From Zobellia nedashkovskayae (GTDB taxonomy: Bacteria; Bacteroidota; Bacteroidia; Flavobacteriales; Flavobacteriaceae), in contig NZ_JADDXR010000002.1 of assembly GCF_015330125.1 (NCBI RefSeq), positions 1,178,001 to 1,242,000 on the forward strand: 64,000 bases of DNA. The letters are read 5' to 3'. The notes beneath the pieces were generated by a model. It searched no databases. It worked only from the letters and a program-made list of their open reading frames with translations, and was not told where the DNA came from. The position numbers and the translations under genes are program-made. The first letter of the stretch is position 1; the number at the start of each line of letters is the position of its first letter. Shown here one piece after another: positions 45,533 to 54,793 of the stretch.

Positions 45533-47515
45533 ATGAGTCCGAATCTCAAAAATAAAAAGTCCTACATCTTCAGACACCTAATCCTTTTGGGCAAATTGTT
45601 TATACTTTTATTTAGCTTTTTTTATCCAGCTAAAGTTAATGCCCAAACCATACCCGCATCTTTTAAAAAAACGGTTGACAGCCTTATAACTTTAGCTCCA
45701 ACCAACTATTTAGATATCCACTCAGTGATGCGAAAATATAAGACGGACACCCTTCTTATGCGTTATTTCTCTGCGGCTTCGCTAAACAAAGAATACACTT
45801 CAGGTCAAATTTATTCTTATAACGAACTAGGCAGGGCTTACCGAAATAAATCTCAGTACGTACAAGCGGTTGAATTGCATAAAAAAGCCTTGCAAATTGC
45901 CAGTAAAACCAACCATATTGAGTTTAAAGTGGCTAGCTTAAATGATCTAGGCGTCGTTTACCGTAGAATATCTTCCATACGAAAAGCAATGGATTATAAC
46001 CAACAGGCAATAGAGCTTGCTGAGACCGTTAAAAAGGAGAATCGGTCCAAGAATCTACAAAAAAGTATTAACGTATCTCTAAATTCCATTGGTAACCTAT
46101 ATAGTAGGCTTAACCAATATAATCAGGCTATAGATTATTTTAAACGGTCCTTGGTTTTGGAAACCGAACTTGGCAATACCTTGGGCATGGCAATTAATTA
46201 TGGAAATATAGGAAAATGCCAAGAATCCTTAGGTGAATTAGACGAGGCATTAGAAAATTACCGAACGTCGTTAGCCTATAATGAGCAAATTAATGACGAT
46301 ACAGGCCTGGTTATTTGCAAAACAAACATAGCAAGCGTGTACCTAAAGAAAGGCCGTATAAACGAGGCCGAGAAACTTTTGTTACCAACACTGCCTACTG
46401 CTAAAAGAATAGGTGACGGCTTTCTTGTATCTCCTATATATATCAATCTCGGCTGGGGAAAGATGGTAAATGGAGACTATGCAGATGCCAAAAAGAATAT
46501 TTTAGAAGGACTCCGTGTGGCTGAAAAATTTAATATTAGAAACGAAGCCGCTCGGGCAAGTAACTTATTGACAGACCTATACCAGGAAACTGGTGATTAT
46601 AAAAAAGCACTTGAATACAATATAAAAGCAACAGAACTTGAAAAAGAAATCGTAAATGAAAATACCGTTCGCTACGTAAACGATATTACCTATAGGTATG
46701 ATTCTGAGAAGAAAAATAGCGAAATTCAGATTTTGGCCAAAGAGAAGGAGGCGGTTCAAACGAAACTCCGTAATAGTTACACAACGCTTCTCATTGGCAG
46801 TATTGCCCTAGCATTGTTAGCGGGTATTTTTTACATCCTCTATAGACAATATCAGCTTAAAAATGAAAAAAAGGTATTGACTTTGGAACAAAGCATGCTA
46901 CGTAGCCAAATGAATCCTCATTTTTTATTCAACTCACTCAATTCCATAAAGTTATATATCATAAATAACGAACAGAAGAATGCTGTTCACTATCTAAACA
47001 AATTCTCAAAATTGGTGCGGAAGATTCTAGAATCCTCATCGATGCGAGAAATTCCCTTGGCCGAAGAGTTAGAGACTGTAGATCTCTATATGAATATAGA
47101 AAACATCCGTTTTTCGAACGAGATAGATTTTAAAATTCGTGTGGATAAAAATATAGATACTCACACCGTAAAAATTCCTTCATTAATTTTACAACCATTC
47201 CTTGAGAATGCTATCTGGCATGGACTCTCTCCAAAAAAAGGTGAGAAAATCATTGACCTTCATATTTCAAAAGACAAACAAGATTTTATCCACATTGCCA
47301 TATCAGATAATGGTGTCGGAAGGGTTATGGCCGATAAAATAAAAAGAAACAAAGTCTTAAAACGGAAGTCTGTAGGTATTGATATTACAAAAGAAAGACT
47401 TGCCAACTTTTCCAAAGACCTTCAAAATACTTTTGATGTGGAAATTGTGGATTTATATGATGAAAATCAAGAACCTTTGGGAACCAAGGTAATACTTCAC
47501 ATCCCTACTGTTTAG
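45533..47515 (+). CDS. TPR-containing LytS-type histidine kinase
   Basis: A 660-residue protein. A signal/TM segment lies at about residues 10-37, TPR repeats cover 90-400, a transmembrane helix is near 415-437, and the kinase core has phosphoacceptor His in MLRSQMNPHFLFNSLNSIKL (near 462). The ATPase part contains LQPFLENAIWHGLSPKKGEK and ISDNGVG. It senses a periplasmic signal and phosphorylates the adjacent LytTR regulator. It overlaps the 3' end of the convergent DUF3109 gene by 11 bp. Confidence 0.92.
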   Translation: MSPNLKNKKSYIFRHLILLGKLFILLFSFFYPAKVNAQTIPASFKKTVDSLITLAPTNYLDIHSVMRKYKTDTLLMRYFSAASLNKEYTSGQIYSYNELGRAYRNKSQYVQAVELHKKALQIASKTNHIEFKVASLNDLGVVYRRISSIRKAMDYNQQAIELAETVKKENRSKNLQKSINVSLNSIGNLYSRLNQYNQAIDYFKRSLVLETELGNTLGMAINYGNIGKCQESLGELDEALENYRTSLAYNEQINDDTGLVICKTNIASVYLKKGRINEAEKLLLPTLPTAKRIGDGFLVSPIYINLGWGKMVNGDYADAKKNILEGLRVAEKFNIRNEAARASNLLTDLYQETGDYKKALEYNIKATELEKEIVNENTVRYVNDITYRYDSEKKNSEIQILAKEKEAVQTKLRNSYTTLLIGSIALALLAGIFYILYRQYQLKNEKKVLTLEQSMLRSQMNPHFLFNSLNSIKLYIINNEQKNAVHYLNKFSKLVRKILESSSMREIPLAEELETVDLYMNIENIRFSNEIDFKIRVDKNIDTHTVKIPSLILQPFLENAIWHGLSPKKGEKIIDLHISKDKQDFIHIAISDNGVGRVMADKIKRNKVLKRKSVGIDITKERLANFSKDLQNTFDVEIVDLYDENQEPLGTKVILHIPTV

Positions 47516-48077
47516 TATGCTCTATGGCTACTTGTTCTAATTCTTTGTACCAAGCTTCACCAAACTTCCGTATCAGTGCTTCCTTTACAAACTTATATAT
47601 TGGCACTTTAAGTTCATCCCCCAAAGCACAGGCAGGATCACAAATGCTCCATTTATGGTAGTTAACAGCAGTAAGTTCTGTATACTCTCGTATACGAACA
47701 GGGTAGAGGTGGCATGAAACAGGTTTCTTCCACTTTACGGCACCTTGGTTATAGGCCTCTTCAATACCGCATTTTGCAGTTCCATTGTCAGAAAAAATAA
47801 CATAAGCACACTCACTATTGTTTACTAATGGGGTTTCCCATTCCCCATCATCTCCCTTAACGAAAGCTCCTTGCTCCTCAATAGCATCAATACCTTCTTT
47901 TCTCAAGAAAGGTTTTACTTTACTATAGATATCTACAATAATCTCAGTTTCCTCTTCTTCTAATGGTGCTCCAGCATTTCCATCTATACAGCATTGGCCT
48001 TTGCAAGCCGTAATATTGCAGACAAAATCCTTTTCGATAATTTCTTCTGATACTATGGTATTACCTAATTGAAACAT
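47505..48077 (-). CDS. DUF3109 family Cys-rich protein
   Basis: A 190-residue cytoplasmic protein with the DUF3109 pattern: CNITACKGQCCIDGNAGAPL near the N-terminus, YVIFSDNGTAKCGIEEAYNQ and VSCHLYPVRI, then WSICDPACALG. The cysteines resemble those of Fe-S cluster proteins. Conserved and single-copy in Bacteroidetes, function unknown. It is tail-to-tail with the kinase gene, with a short overlap. Confidence 0.88.
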   Translation of the reverse strand: MFQLGNTIVSEEIIEKDFVCNITACKGQCCIDGNAGAPLEEEETEIIVDIYSKVKPFLRKEGIDAIEEQGAFVKGDDGEWETPLVNNSECAYVIFSDNGTAKCGIEEAYNQGAVKWKKPVSCHLYPVRIREYTELTAVNYHKWSICDPACALGDELKVPIYKFVKEALIRKFGEAWYKELEQVAIEHTKQ

Positions 48078-48171
48078 ACTGCGGGTTTAGAACCGCAAAG
48101 ATACTTTTTAAAGAGGATTTTTACCCGTAAATTAATTACATATCTATGCTTTCTATCGGTTTAATTAAATG

Positions 48172-48179
48172 TAATTTTG
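48172..48179 (+). promoter_or_regulatory. -7 element of the MarC gene
   Basis: TAATTTTG is a perfect TANNTTTG match ending 16 bp before the ATG. No clear -33 TTG is visible at 19-20 bp upstream. Confidence 0.4.
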
Positions 48180-48195
48180 CGAAAAATTTTAAGGT

Positions 48196-48774
48196 ATGGA
48201 CATACAATTCGATTTACGGGAGATTGCGACCGCTACTATGGTACTCTTTGCGGTTATTGATATTTTAGGAAGTATTCCAATAATTATAGGCTTACGGAAA
48301 AAAGTAGGGCATATAGAGTCCGAAAAGGCTTCTTTTGTTTCATTGGTTATTATGATTGCCTTTCTTTTTGTTGGTCAAAAAATACTAAAGCTAATTGGTA
48401 TAGATGTATATTCCTTTGCTGTTGCAGGGTCTTTCATTCTCTTTTTTCTTGCTTTAGAGATGATATTGGGGATTACTCTTTATAAAGAGGATGAGCCAGA
48501 AAGTGCCTCTATAGTTCCTATTGCCTTCCCATTAATTGCGGGTGCAGGTACACTAACAGCGTTACTTTCATTAAGAGCTGAATTTCGCGTAGAAAATATT
48601 ATTGTTGCCATCACCTTAAACACTATTTTTGTATATCTAGTTCTAAAATCCTCAAGAAGGATAGAGAAAGTACTAGGTAAAAATGGACTTAACGTTATAA
48701 GAAAGGTTTTTGGGGTTATTCTATTGGCCATTGCAGTAAAACTATTCGCAGCGAACGCTAACGAGTTATTCTAG
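48196..48774 (+). CDS. MarC-family integral membrane protein
   Basis: A 192-residue protein with six likely transmembrane helices. MarC features: VLFAVIDILGSIPIIIGLRK, AFAVAGSFILFFLALEMILG-like helix, and PIAFPLIAGAGTLTALLSL. Location is the inner membrane. Transport substrate is not established for this family. Confidence 0.93.
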   Translation: MDIQFDLREIATATMVLFAVIDILGSIPIIIGLRKKVGHIESEKASFVSLVIMIAFLFVGQKILKLIGIDVYSFAVAGSFILFFLALEMILGITLYKEDEPESASIVPIAFPLIAGAGTLTALLSLRAEFRVENIIVAITLNTIFVYLVLKSSRRIEKVLGKNGLNVIRKVFGVILLAIAVKLFAANANELF

Positions 48775-48826
48775 TAGAATCAACAGGCTATATACTCCAT
48801 TTTTCAAACCTGTAAAAAACATTAAA

Positions 48827-49033
48827 ATGAATAAGACACTAACTATTATCATAGTCATAGCAGCCATTGCACTTATAGCTTATAATGTAACGATGATTGA
48901 TTTTGAGAACCCTTTTAATGGAGATAGCACTATTGCCTTAATTGGTATTGTAGCTTCACTTTGTGCTATAATGCTCATTTTAATTTTTAGAACAAGTAAA
49001 AAAATACAGAAAAAAGTAGAGCAACGTAGTTAG
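48827..49033 (+). CDS. Small two-helix membrane protein, 68 aa
   Basis: Two transmembrane segments (TLTIIIVIAAIALIAYNVTM; IALIGIVASLCAIMLILIF) with a polar loop DFENPFNGDSTI and a basic tail TSKKIQKKVEQRS. It is 52 bp after marC and overlaps the 3' end of the convergent protease gene by 4 bp. Conserved-type small protein; function unknown. Confidence 0.78.
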   Translation: MNKTLTIIIVIAAIALIAYNVTMIDFENPFNGDSTIALIGIVASLCAIMLILIFRTSKKIQKKVEQRS

Positions 49034-50655
49034 TTGTTGCTTTCTATAGCTTCAGCTTCTTCTTGCTCCAAAACTGGGTTGTCTAACTTTAGCACCTCCT
49101 GTAACATTTTATCTTCGGCGCTTTTTATTTGGGCATGTACATTGGCTCCAAACAACTGTTCTGACAGTGCAGCTTTTAGATAAAGCTTAATACTATTCTC
49201 ATATTCATAGAAATTCATTCTTAGATTTCTTTGAACCGAATATTCCACAAATTTTTCAAAAAGAATATCGTCTACTTTAAAATCTGTAATGAACTCTTTC
49301 TTTGTGTACGAATTGTAACGTTTTCTATCATCATCTAAATGTTCAAAAATAAAGTAGGAAAGCCATCCAAAACTATCCATGCTTTCCACAGCTTCTTCCT
49401 CGTTTGAACCTATTGGAACAAACACATCTGGGATAATTCCGCCTCCACCGTAAACTACTTTACCTTTAGGTGTTGTGAATTTCAAGGAATCGGCCACTTT
49501 TATACTATCTACAGTAACTAATTCCCCACTATGATATCTATCCGTGAACGTTTTGTAGTAATCTTCATTTCCGTTTTCATATGACTTCTGAATACTTCTA
49601 CCTGTAGGTGTATAATACCTAGAAACTGTAAGCCGTATTGCAGAACCATCTCCTAATTCCATCTCGCGTTGCACTAAACCCTTACCAAATGAACGACGAC
49701 CAACTATAGTACCAATGTCATTATCTTGTAAAGCACCTGCTATTATTTCACTTGCAGATGCAGACCTTTCATTGATTAATACATAAATAGGTTTATCCTC
49801 AAACTTCCCTTTTGAGGTAGCATATATTTTATTGATGTTTCCTTTTTTGTTTTTGGTAAACAAAATAAGTTTACCATCTTTAAGGAACTCATCTGCCATT
49901 TGCTCGGCAACACCTAAATAACCTCCGGGATTATCTCTTAAGTCTAAAGTTAACTTCGTGGCACCTTGCTTGGTCAATTCTGATAATGCCGATTTGAATT
50001 CCTTGTATGTAGATTCTGCAAAACGATTCACCTTAATATAGGCCATATCATCCGTTAACATATAGTATGCCTCTACGCTTTTAATAGGTACAATATCTCT
50101 TTTTACACTGACCGTGAATGTTTTATTTTCTGATTTTCTAAAGACTTTCAATTTTACAGCACTACCTTTTTCTCCTTTCAGCTTGCCAACAATATCTTGA
50201 CTAGCTAGGTCTTTGCCATATAAAGTGTCTTTATTGGCCATCAGAATACGGTCTCCTGCTTTTATTCCTTTTAAATAGCTAGGGCCATTAGGAACTGTTC
50301 TAATTACTGAAATAGTGTCTTTATACGGGTAAAAGTTAATACCAATCCCTACAAAATCACCCTTCATGTTTTCCGAAACCCGGTCCATTTCGTTTTTAGG
50401 AATATAAACGGAATGTGGGTCTAATTTCTCAAGAATCTGATTAACGGTTACATCTACAATGCTATCCGTATCAATATCATCTACATACTCATAATCTATA
50501 TAATCTATGAGTCTATTGAGTTTGTCTTTTTTAGAGTTGGTAGTAAAGAGTTTTTCAGGGGAGTCTGCAAAATGCAGTTTCCCTCCAACAAAAATACCTA
50601 GCGCAAGTGCTGCAGCTATTACAGTAGGCCATATGTAGTTTTGTTGTTTTTTCAT
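49030..50655 (-). CDS. S41 C-terminal processing peptidase
   Basis: A 541-residue periplasmic protease. An N-terminal membrane anchor or signal (YIWPTVIAAALALGIFVGG) is followed by a PDZ domain (about 90-170, NGPSYLKGIKAGDRILMANK) and the S41 catalytic core with Ser in NERSASASEIIAGALQDND and Lys in GRRSFGKGLVQREM. Cleaves substrates from the C-terminus. Closely spaced with dCMP deaminase (8 bp). Confidence 0.94.
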   Translation of the reverse strand: MKKQQNYIWPTVIAAALALGIFVGGKLHFADSPEKLFTTNSKKDKLNRLIDYIDYEYVDDIDTDSIVDVTVNQILEKLDPHSVYIPKNEMDRVSENMKGDFVGIGINFYPYKDTISVIRTVPNGPSYLKGIKAGDRILMANKDTLYGKDLASQDIVGKLKGEKGSAVKLKVFRKSENKTFTVSVKRDIVPIKSVEAYYMLTDDMAYIKVNRFAESTYKEFKSALSELTKQGATKLTLDLRDNPGGYLGVAEQMADEFLKDGKLILFTKNKKGNINKIYATSKGKFEDKPIYVLINERSASASEIIAGALQDNDIGTIVGRRSFGKGLVQREMELGDGSAIRLTVSRYYTPTGRSIQKSYENGNEDYYKTFTDRYHSGELVTVDSIKVADSLKFTTPKGKVVYGGGGIIPDVFVPIGSNEEEAVESMDSFGWLSYFIFEHLDDDRKRYNSYTKKEFITDFKVDDILFEKFVEYSVQRNLRMNFYEYENSIKLYLKAALSEQLFGANVHAQIKSAEDKMLQEVLKLDNPVLEQEEAEAIESNN

Positions 50656-50663
50656 AATTATTT

Positions 50664-51107
50664 TTACTCGTCTACCGTAGATTCAATTTCCGGTAAATGC
50701 ACTAATTCTATATCGGCACGTTCTAGAAACTGTAATCCAGAATCGTCCTTGTAAGCTCTTTTATATACTACTCGTTTTATACCTGACTGATGTATTAATT
50801 TACTGCATTCCCTACATGGAGAAAGCGTAATATAAAGTGTTGCTCCCTCACATGACTGGGTTGAAGAGGCTACTTTACTTATTGCATTTGCTTCTGCATG
50901 CAAAACATACCATTTGGTATACCCCTCATCGTCTTCGCAAATATTTTCAAAACCTGTTGGTGTACCATTGTACCCATCAGATATAATCATTCTATCTTTT
51001 ACAATGATGGCACCAACCTGTTTACGTTGGCAATAGGATAGCTTACCCCACTCATCTGCCATGCGCAGATAGGCCTTATCGTATTTTTCTTGTTTTGACT
51101 TTTTCAT
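50664..51107 (-). CDS. dCMP deaminase
   Basis: About 147 residues from the ATG at 51107 (MKKSKQEKYDKAYLRMADEW); an in-frame ATG at 51134 adds nine residues. Zinc deaminase motifs: HAEANAISKVASS and PCRECSKLIHQSGI. Converts dCMP to dUMP for thymidylate synthesis. The ATG at 51107 fits the family N-terminus better. Confidence 0.92.
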   Translation of the reverse strand: MKKSKQEKYDKAYLRMADEWGKLSYCQRKQVGAIIVKDRMIISDGYNGTPTGFENICEDDEGYTKWYVLHAEANAISKVASSTQSCEGATLYITLSPCRECSKLIHQSGIKRVVYKRAYKDDSGLQFLERADIELVHLPEIESTVDE

Positions 51108-51232
51108 GTAATGCGAAGATACAACAATAGACATATGTGCTAATTATCTTACCTGCAATACAACTAAGATACCTGCTTTAAAAAAGCCCAACAATAATTA
51201 GGGGTTAATTTTAAGTGAAAATAAATTAGTTA

Positions 51233-51823
51233 CTAAAGCGGAAACGTATGAATAAGCATTGGTATTGTTAGAAGTATAATTAAAATTGACGTAATTACGA
51301 CGAACAGCGCTTTCTTTACTTTCGTAGCTGCAATTAGAGCCCAACTCACCGATAAAACGGACAAAACTATGGCGACTTGCGAAATTTCAATACCTGTAGC
51401 AAAACCAAGAAGAGGAACTAATTTATTATCCTCTTCGGCCATTAGCATTCTAAAGTAATTGCTAAAACCGAAACCGTGAATGAGACCAAAAACTAGTGTG
51501 GCCAGCACATGACCCTGCATATTTTGAGTAGTTGCCGTTTTACGCATGTATACAAAATTAAAGATAGCCGTCATCATTATAGTTACGGGAATCAAAAATT
51601 CAATAAGGCTAACATCTACCGTTACTGCACCATAGGCACTCAAGGCAAGTGATAAGCAGTGTGCAATTGTAAACACAGTAGCTAATACAACTACTTTTTT
51701 CCAAGTCTTAAAAGAAAAGGGAATGGCCAATGCCGCTAAAAAAAGAATATGGTCATATGCACTGAAATCCAGCACATGCTCCAAACCCATCTGTATATAG
51801 AAAAAGAATTCTTGCATTTTCAA
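51233..51823 (-). CDS. HupE/UreJ-like membrane protein
   Basis: A 196-residue protein with about six transmembrane helices. The motif GLEHVLDFSAYDHILFLAAL with FTIAHCLSLALSAYG and VFGLIHGFGFSNYF matches the HupE/UreJ_2 family, which in other bacteria includes metal-uptake proteins (Ni/Co). No hydrogenase or urease gene is nearby, so the role here is open. Confidence 0.88.
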   Translation of the reverse strand: MKMQEFFFYIQMGLEHVLDFSAYDHILFLAALAIPFSFKTWKKVVVLATVFTIAHCLSLALSAYGAVTVDVSLIEFLIPVTIMMTAIFNFVYMRKTATTQNMQGHVLATLVFGLIHGFGFSNYFRMLMAEEDNKLVPLLGFATGIEISQVAIVLSVLSVSWALIAATKVKKALFVVITSILIILLTIPMLIHTFPL

Positions 51824-51857
51824 ACTTCATTAAGGCGATGAAAGAACCAAAATACTT

Positions 51858-52634
51858 TCACAAACCTCTTTCAGACTGAATTTCTTCGTACGCCTTTTGC
51901 ACTTCCTTAAATTTTTCCTCGGCACCCTTCTTAATAGCCTCGTTTTCTGTGTTCACACGGTCTGGGTGATATTTCTTGGCCATAGTACGGTAGGCTTTTT
52001 TTACCTCGTCATTACTCGCCGATTTTTCTATCTCCAAAATTTTGTACGCATTGTTCACAGATTTGATGAACATGGCCATAATACTTTCAAAGTCTCTAAG
52101 ACTCACCCGCAAATAACCTGCAATCTCACGGATTTTTTGAATCTCCGGAGTACTTACAGAACCATCTGCCTGAGCTATACCAAATAAAAAGTGAAGCAAC
52201 TGTAAACGAACTTCATACCTAGTACGCTGATTTAAAAACGTACAGATACGCTGGGCAGAAATCTCATGCTTTTTATTGATTTCATTAAATGTCCTGAATA
52301 TGGCATTAGCCTTGTCCTTACCATAAGTGCTAACAAAATATTGCCGCACATAATCCATTTCACGTTGGCTTACCGTACCATCTGCCTTAATTACTATAGA
52401 ACATAAAGACAGTAAATTCAGCTCAAAATCTGCCGGCGTTACTTTCTGACGCGTCATATCACCAAAAACAGACTGTGCTCCACCCCCACCACTAATCTTA
52501 AGACCATCAATAAAGCTACCGATAAGGTATCCCAAAATTGCTCCTGGAAACCTAAAAAAATAATACCCTGCGATGGCCGCGAACCATTTAATCATGCCTT
52601 TTCTAAATTTGGGCAAAGATATTAAAAGCGACAA
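51858..52634 (-). CDS. TerB/DnaJ-domain membrane-anchored protein
   Basis: A 258-residue DjlA-like protein. An N-terminal hydrophobic stretch ([20 protein letters not shown]), a TerB-like helical domain ([39 protein letters not shown]) and a C-terminal J-domain with [29 protein letters not shown] carrying the HPD motif. It likely recruits DnaK at the membrane. The N-terminus is short, and location is inferred. Confidence 0.9.
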   Translation of the reverse strand: MSLLISLPKFRKGMIKWFAAIAGYYFFRFPGAILGYLIGSFIDGLKISGGGGAQSVFGDMTRQKVTPADFELNLLSLCSIVIKADGTVSQREMDYVRQYFVSTYGKDKANAIFRTFNEINKKHEISAQRICTFLNQRTRYEVRLQLLHFLFGIAQADGSVSTPEIQKIREIAGYLRVSLRDFESIMAMFIKSVNNAYKILEIEKSASNDEVKKAYRTMAKKYHPDRVNTENEAIKKGAEEKFKEVQKAYEEIQSERGL

Positions 52635-52765
52635 GAACTAAGCTTCTAAAAAAACAGAGAGACAACTAAAAAACAATTGTTGGTAAATACAGCCATCTAC
52701 AGCAGCAATTTTAGACTTTTCGCTAACGAAAAGTTAAGTCTATCAACTAAACGCGACAAATTAAG

Positions 52766-52773
52766 TATCTTTG
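52766..52773 (+). promoter_or_regulatory. -7 element of the bacilliredoxin gene
   Basis: TATCTTTG, a perfect TANNTTTG match, lies 24 bp before the ATG. Confidence 0.45.
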
Positions 52774-52797
52774 ATAACTATCATAAAATATAAAAAT

Positions 52798-53208
52798 ATG
52801 TATCCCGCAGAATTGGTAAAACCTATGAGACAAGACTTGGCATCAGCTGGGTTTGAAGAATTACATACATCAGAAGCAGTCGAAAATGCAATCAAAAAAG
52901 AAGGTACTACCTTAGTTGTAGTAAACTCTGTTTGTGGTTGTGCAGCGGCAAACGCTAGACCTGCGGCAAAATTAAGTTTACACAACGCTAAAAAACCTGA
53001 CCATATCGTTACGGTTTTTGCCGGTGTTGACATTGAGGCCGTAAATACAGCAAGAAACCTAATGATTCCTTTTCCTCCATCATCGCCAAGTATGGCTCTT
53101 TTTAAAGATGGCGAATTGGTTCATATGATTGAGCGTCACCACATTGAAGGTAGACCGGCAGAATTGATTGCTGAAAACCTTGTTGGTGCTTACGAGGAGT
53201 TCTGCTAG
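52798..53208 (+). CDS. BrxA/BrxB family bacilliredoxin
   Basis: A 136-residue thioredoxin-fold protein starting MYPAELVKPMRQDLASAGF at ATG 52798, the family start; the frame is open upstream without need. The CGC motif in VVVNSVCGCAAANARP is the redox site, and the PSSPSMALFKDGELVHMIER segment completes the fold. Flavobacteria lack bacillithiol in many cases, so the disulfide partner is not certain. A palindrome AGAAGTGTTTAAACACTTCT follows the stop codon, then a terminator. Confidence 0.92.
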   Translation: MYPAELVKPMRQDLASAGFEELHTSEAVENAIKKEGTTLVVVNSVCGCAAANARPAAKLSLHNAKKPDHIVTVFAGVDIEAVNTARNLMIPFPPSSPSMALFKDGELVHMIERHHIEGRPAELIAENLVGAYEEFC

Positions 53209-53252
53209 AAGTGTTTAAACACTTCTCTTTATAAGAGAGTATAAAAGAATAC

Positions 53253-53284
53253 AAAAAACCGCTTCCCTCTGAAGCGGTTTTTTA
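53253..53284 (+). terminator. Terminator after the bacilliredoxin gene
   Basis: The stem AAAACCGCTTC / GAAGCGGTTTT with a 5-nt loop and T run. The next gene starts 11 bp after it. Confidence 0.85.
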
Positions 53285-53294
53285 TTTTTGTACC

Positions 53295-54038
53295 ATGCAA
53301 AAACTATTGGCATACCCACTTACTTTCATTTACATAATTTTCTTTGGATTATGTCTATTGATATATCACCCTATTCAATGGGTTTGTTTTAATATTTTTG
53401 GGTATGATGCCCATAGGATGAGCGTAGCCCTCCTTAATCTTTCCCTTATGCGGTGCACGCATATATTGGGAACTACCTATGAGTTTAATAACCCGTATGA
53501 CATTCCAACAGATAGGCCATTAATCATCGTACCCAATCACCAGAGCATGCATGACATACCCCCTATTGTTTGGTTCATGCGTAAACACCAGCCAAAATTT
53601 GTTAGTAAAAAAGAACTTGGTAAAGGCATACCCAGCGTTTCGTATAACCTACGTCACGGAGGTTCTGTTCTTATTGACAGAAACGATAGCAGACAGGCCC
53701 TATCCGAAATTGCAAAACTTGGGCGGTATATAGAAAAGCATAAAAGAAGTGCAGTAATATTCCCTGAAGGAACCCGAAGCCGCACCGGCCATCCAAAACC
53801 GTTCAAGGCCACAGGACTTAAGCTTCTTATGAAAAATGCACCTTCCGCCTTGGTAGTTCCCATAAGTATCAATAACTCATGGAAAATGCTCAAATACGGG
53901 AAATTCCCAAATGGCATTGGTAACCATATTACCTTTCAAGTACACGAGCCTATTGAAGTTAACTCCAATTTTGATTCTGTTTTAGCTGAGACCGAACAAA
54001 AGGTTAACTCAGGTATCACCTCTTTCAAATCAACATAA
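53295..54038 (+). CDS. 1-acyl-sn-glycerol-3-phosphate acyltransferase
   Basis: A 247-residue PlsC-family enzyme of phospholipid synthesis. Membrane helix near the N-terminus (LTFIYIIFFGLCLLIYHP), catalytic NHQSMHD (NHx4D) and FPEGTRSR. TATTTTTG just upstream of the ATG could be its -7 element, giving a very short leader. It overlaps by one base with the HD-domain gene. Confidence 0.93.
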   Translation: MQKLLAYPLTFIYIIFFGLCLLIYHPIQWVCFNIFGYDAHRMSVALLNLSLMRCTHILGTTYEFNNPYDIPTDRPLIIVPNHQSMHDIPPIVWFMRKHQPKFVSKKELGKGIPSVSYNLRHGGSVLIDRNDSRQALSEIAKLGRYIEKHKRSAVIFPEGTRSRTGHPKPFKATGLKLLMKNAPSALVVPISINNSWKMLKYGKFPNGIGNHITFQVHEPIEVNSNFDSVLAETEQKVNSGITSFKST

Positions 54039-54718
54039 TGACAGACACCGAAATAGTAGAGCAGACCATTGCTTTTGTAAAAGAAACTTTAAAAGGAGCC
54101 GAAGGAGGACACGATTGGTTTCATATAGAACGCGTTTTTAAAAATACACTGCTTATCGCCAAAGAAGAAAAAGTAGATATATTAGTAGTTAGTCTTGGTG
54201 CGCTATTACATGATATAGCAGATGCAAAATTCAATAATGGCGATGAGACCGTTGGACCCAAACTCGCACAAAATTTTTTGGACGATTTAAAGGTGAACGA
54301 AGAGACAATTAACCACGTCATTAAGATTATTGAAAATATCTCCTTTAAAAATTCCCTTGAAAAAACTGAGGAGAAGTTTTCTTCTTTAGAATTAGAAGTC
54401 GTTCAAGATGCAGACCGGCTAGATGCTTTAGGCGCCATAGGTATTGCCAGAGCCTTTAATTACGGAGGGTTTAAAAATAGAGAGCTCTATAACCCTGAGA
54501 TTGCGCCAAATTTAAAAATGAGCAAAGCGGAATATAAAAAATCCAGCGCTCCTACGCTTAATCACTTTTATGAAAAACTGCTTTTACTAAAGGATAAATT
54601 GAATACCAAAACTGGCACAAAGTTGGCCGAAGAACGCCACCAATATATGGAAGATTTCCTCAAACAGTTTTACAAAGAATGGGACCCACTAGTGTCAAAC
54701 ACAGGGTTCACACCTTAA
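54038..54718 (+). CDS. HD-domain phosphohydrolase
   Basis: A 226-residue cytoplasmic protein. HD superfamily ligands: GGHDWFHIERVFKN, LGALLHDIADAKF and QDADRLDALGAIGIARAF. Family members hydrolyse nucleotides or phosphorylated metabolites; the substrate is not predictable. Start codon overlaps the plsC-like stop codon. Confidence 0.92.
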   Translation: MTDTEIVEQTIAFVKETLKGAEGGHDWFHIERVFKNTLLIAKEEKVDILVVSLGALLHDIADAKFNNGDETVGPKLAQNFLDDLKVNEETINHVIKIIENISFKNSLEKTEEKFSSLELEVVQDADRLDALGAIGIARAFNYGGFKNRELYNPEIAPNLKMSKAEYKKSSAPTLNHFYEKLLLLKDKLNTKTGTKLAEERHQYMEDFLKQFYKEWDPLVSNTGFTP

Positions 54719-54793
54719 CCTATTAAAAATCACCTCCGCGACCTCACTTTTTTTTGTACCTTCAAGTTCAGAACCTAAATCCAATTTTTGAAG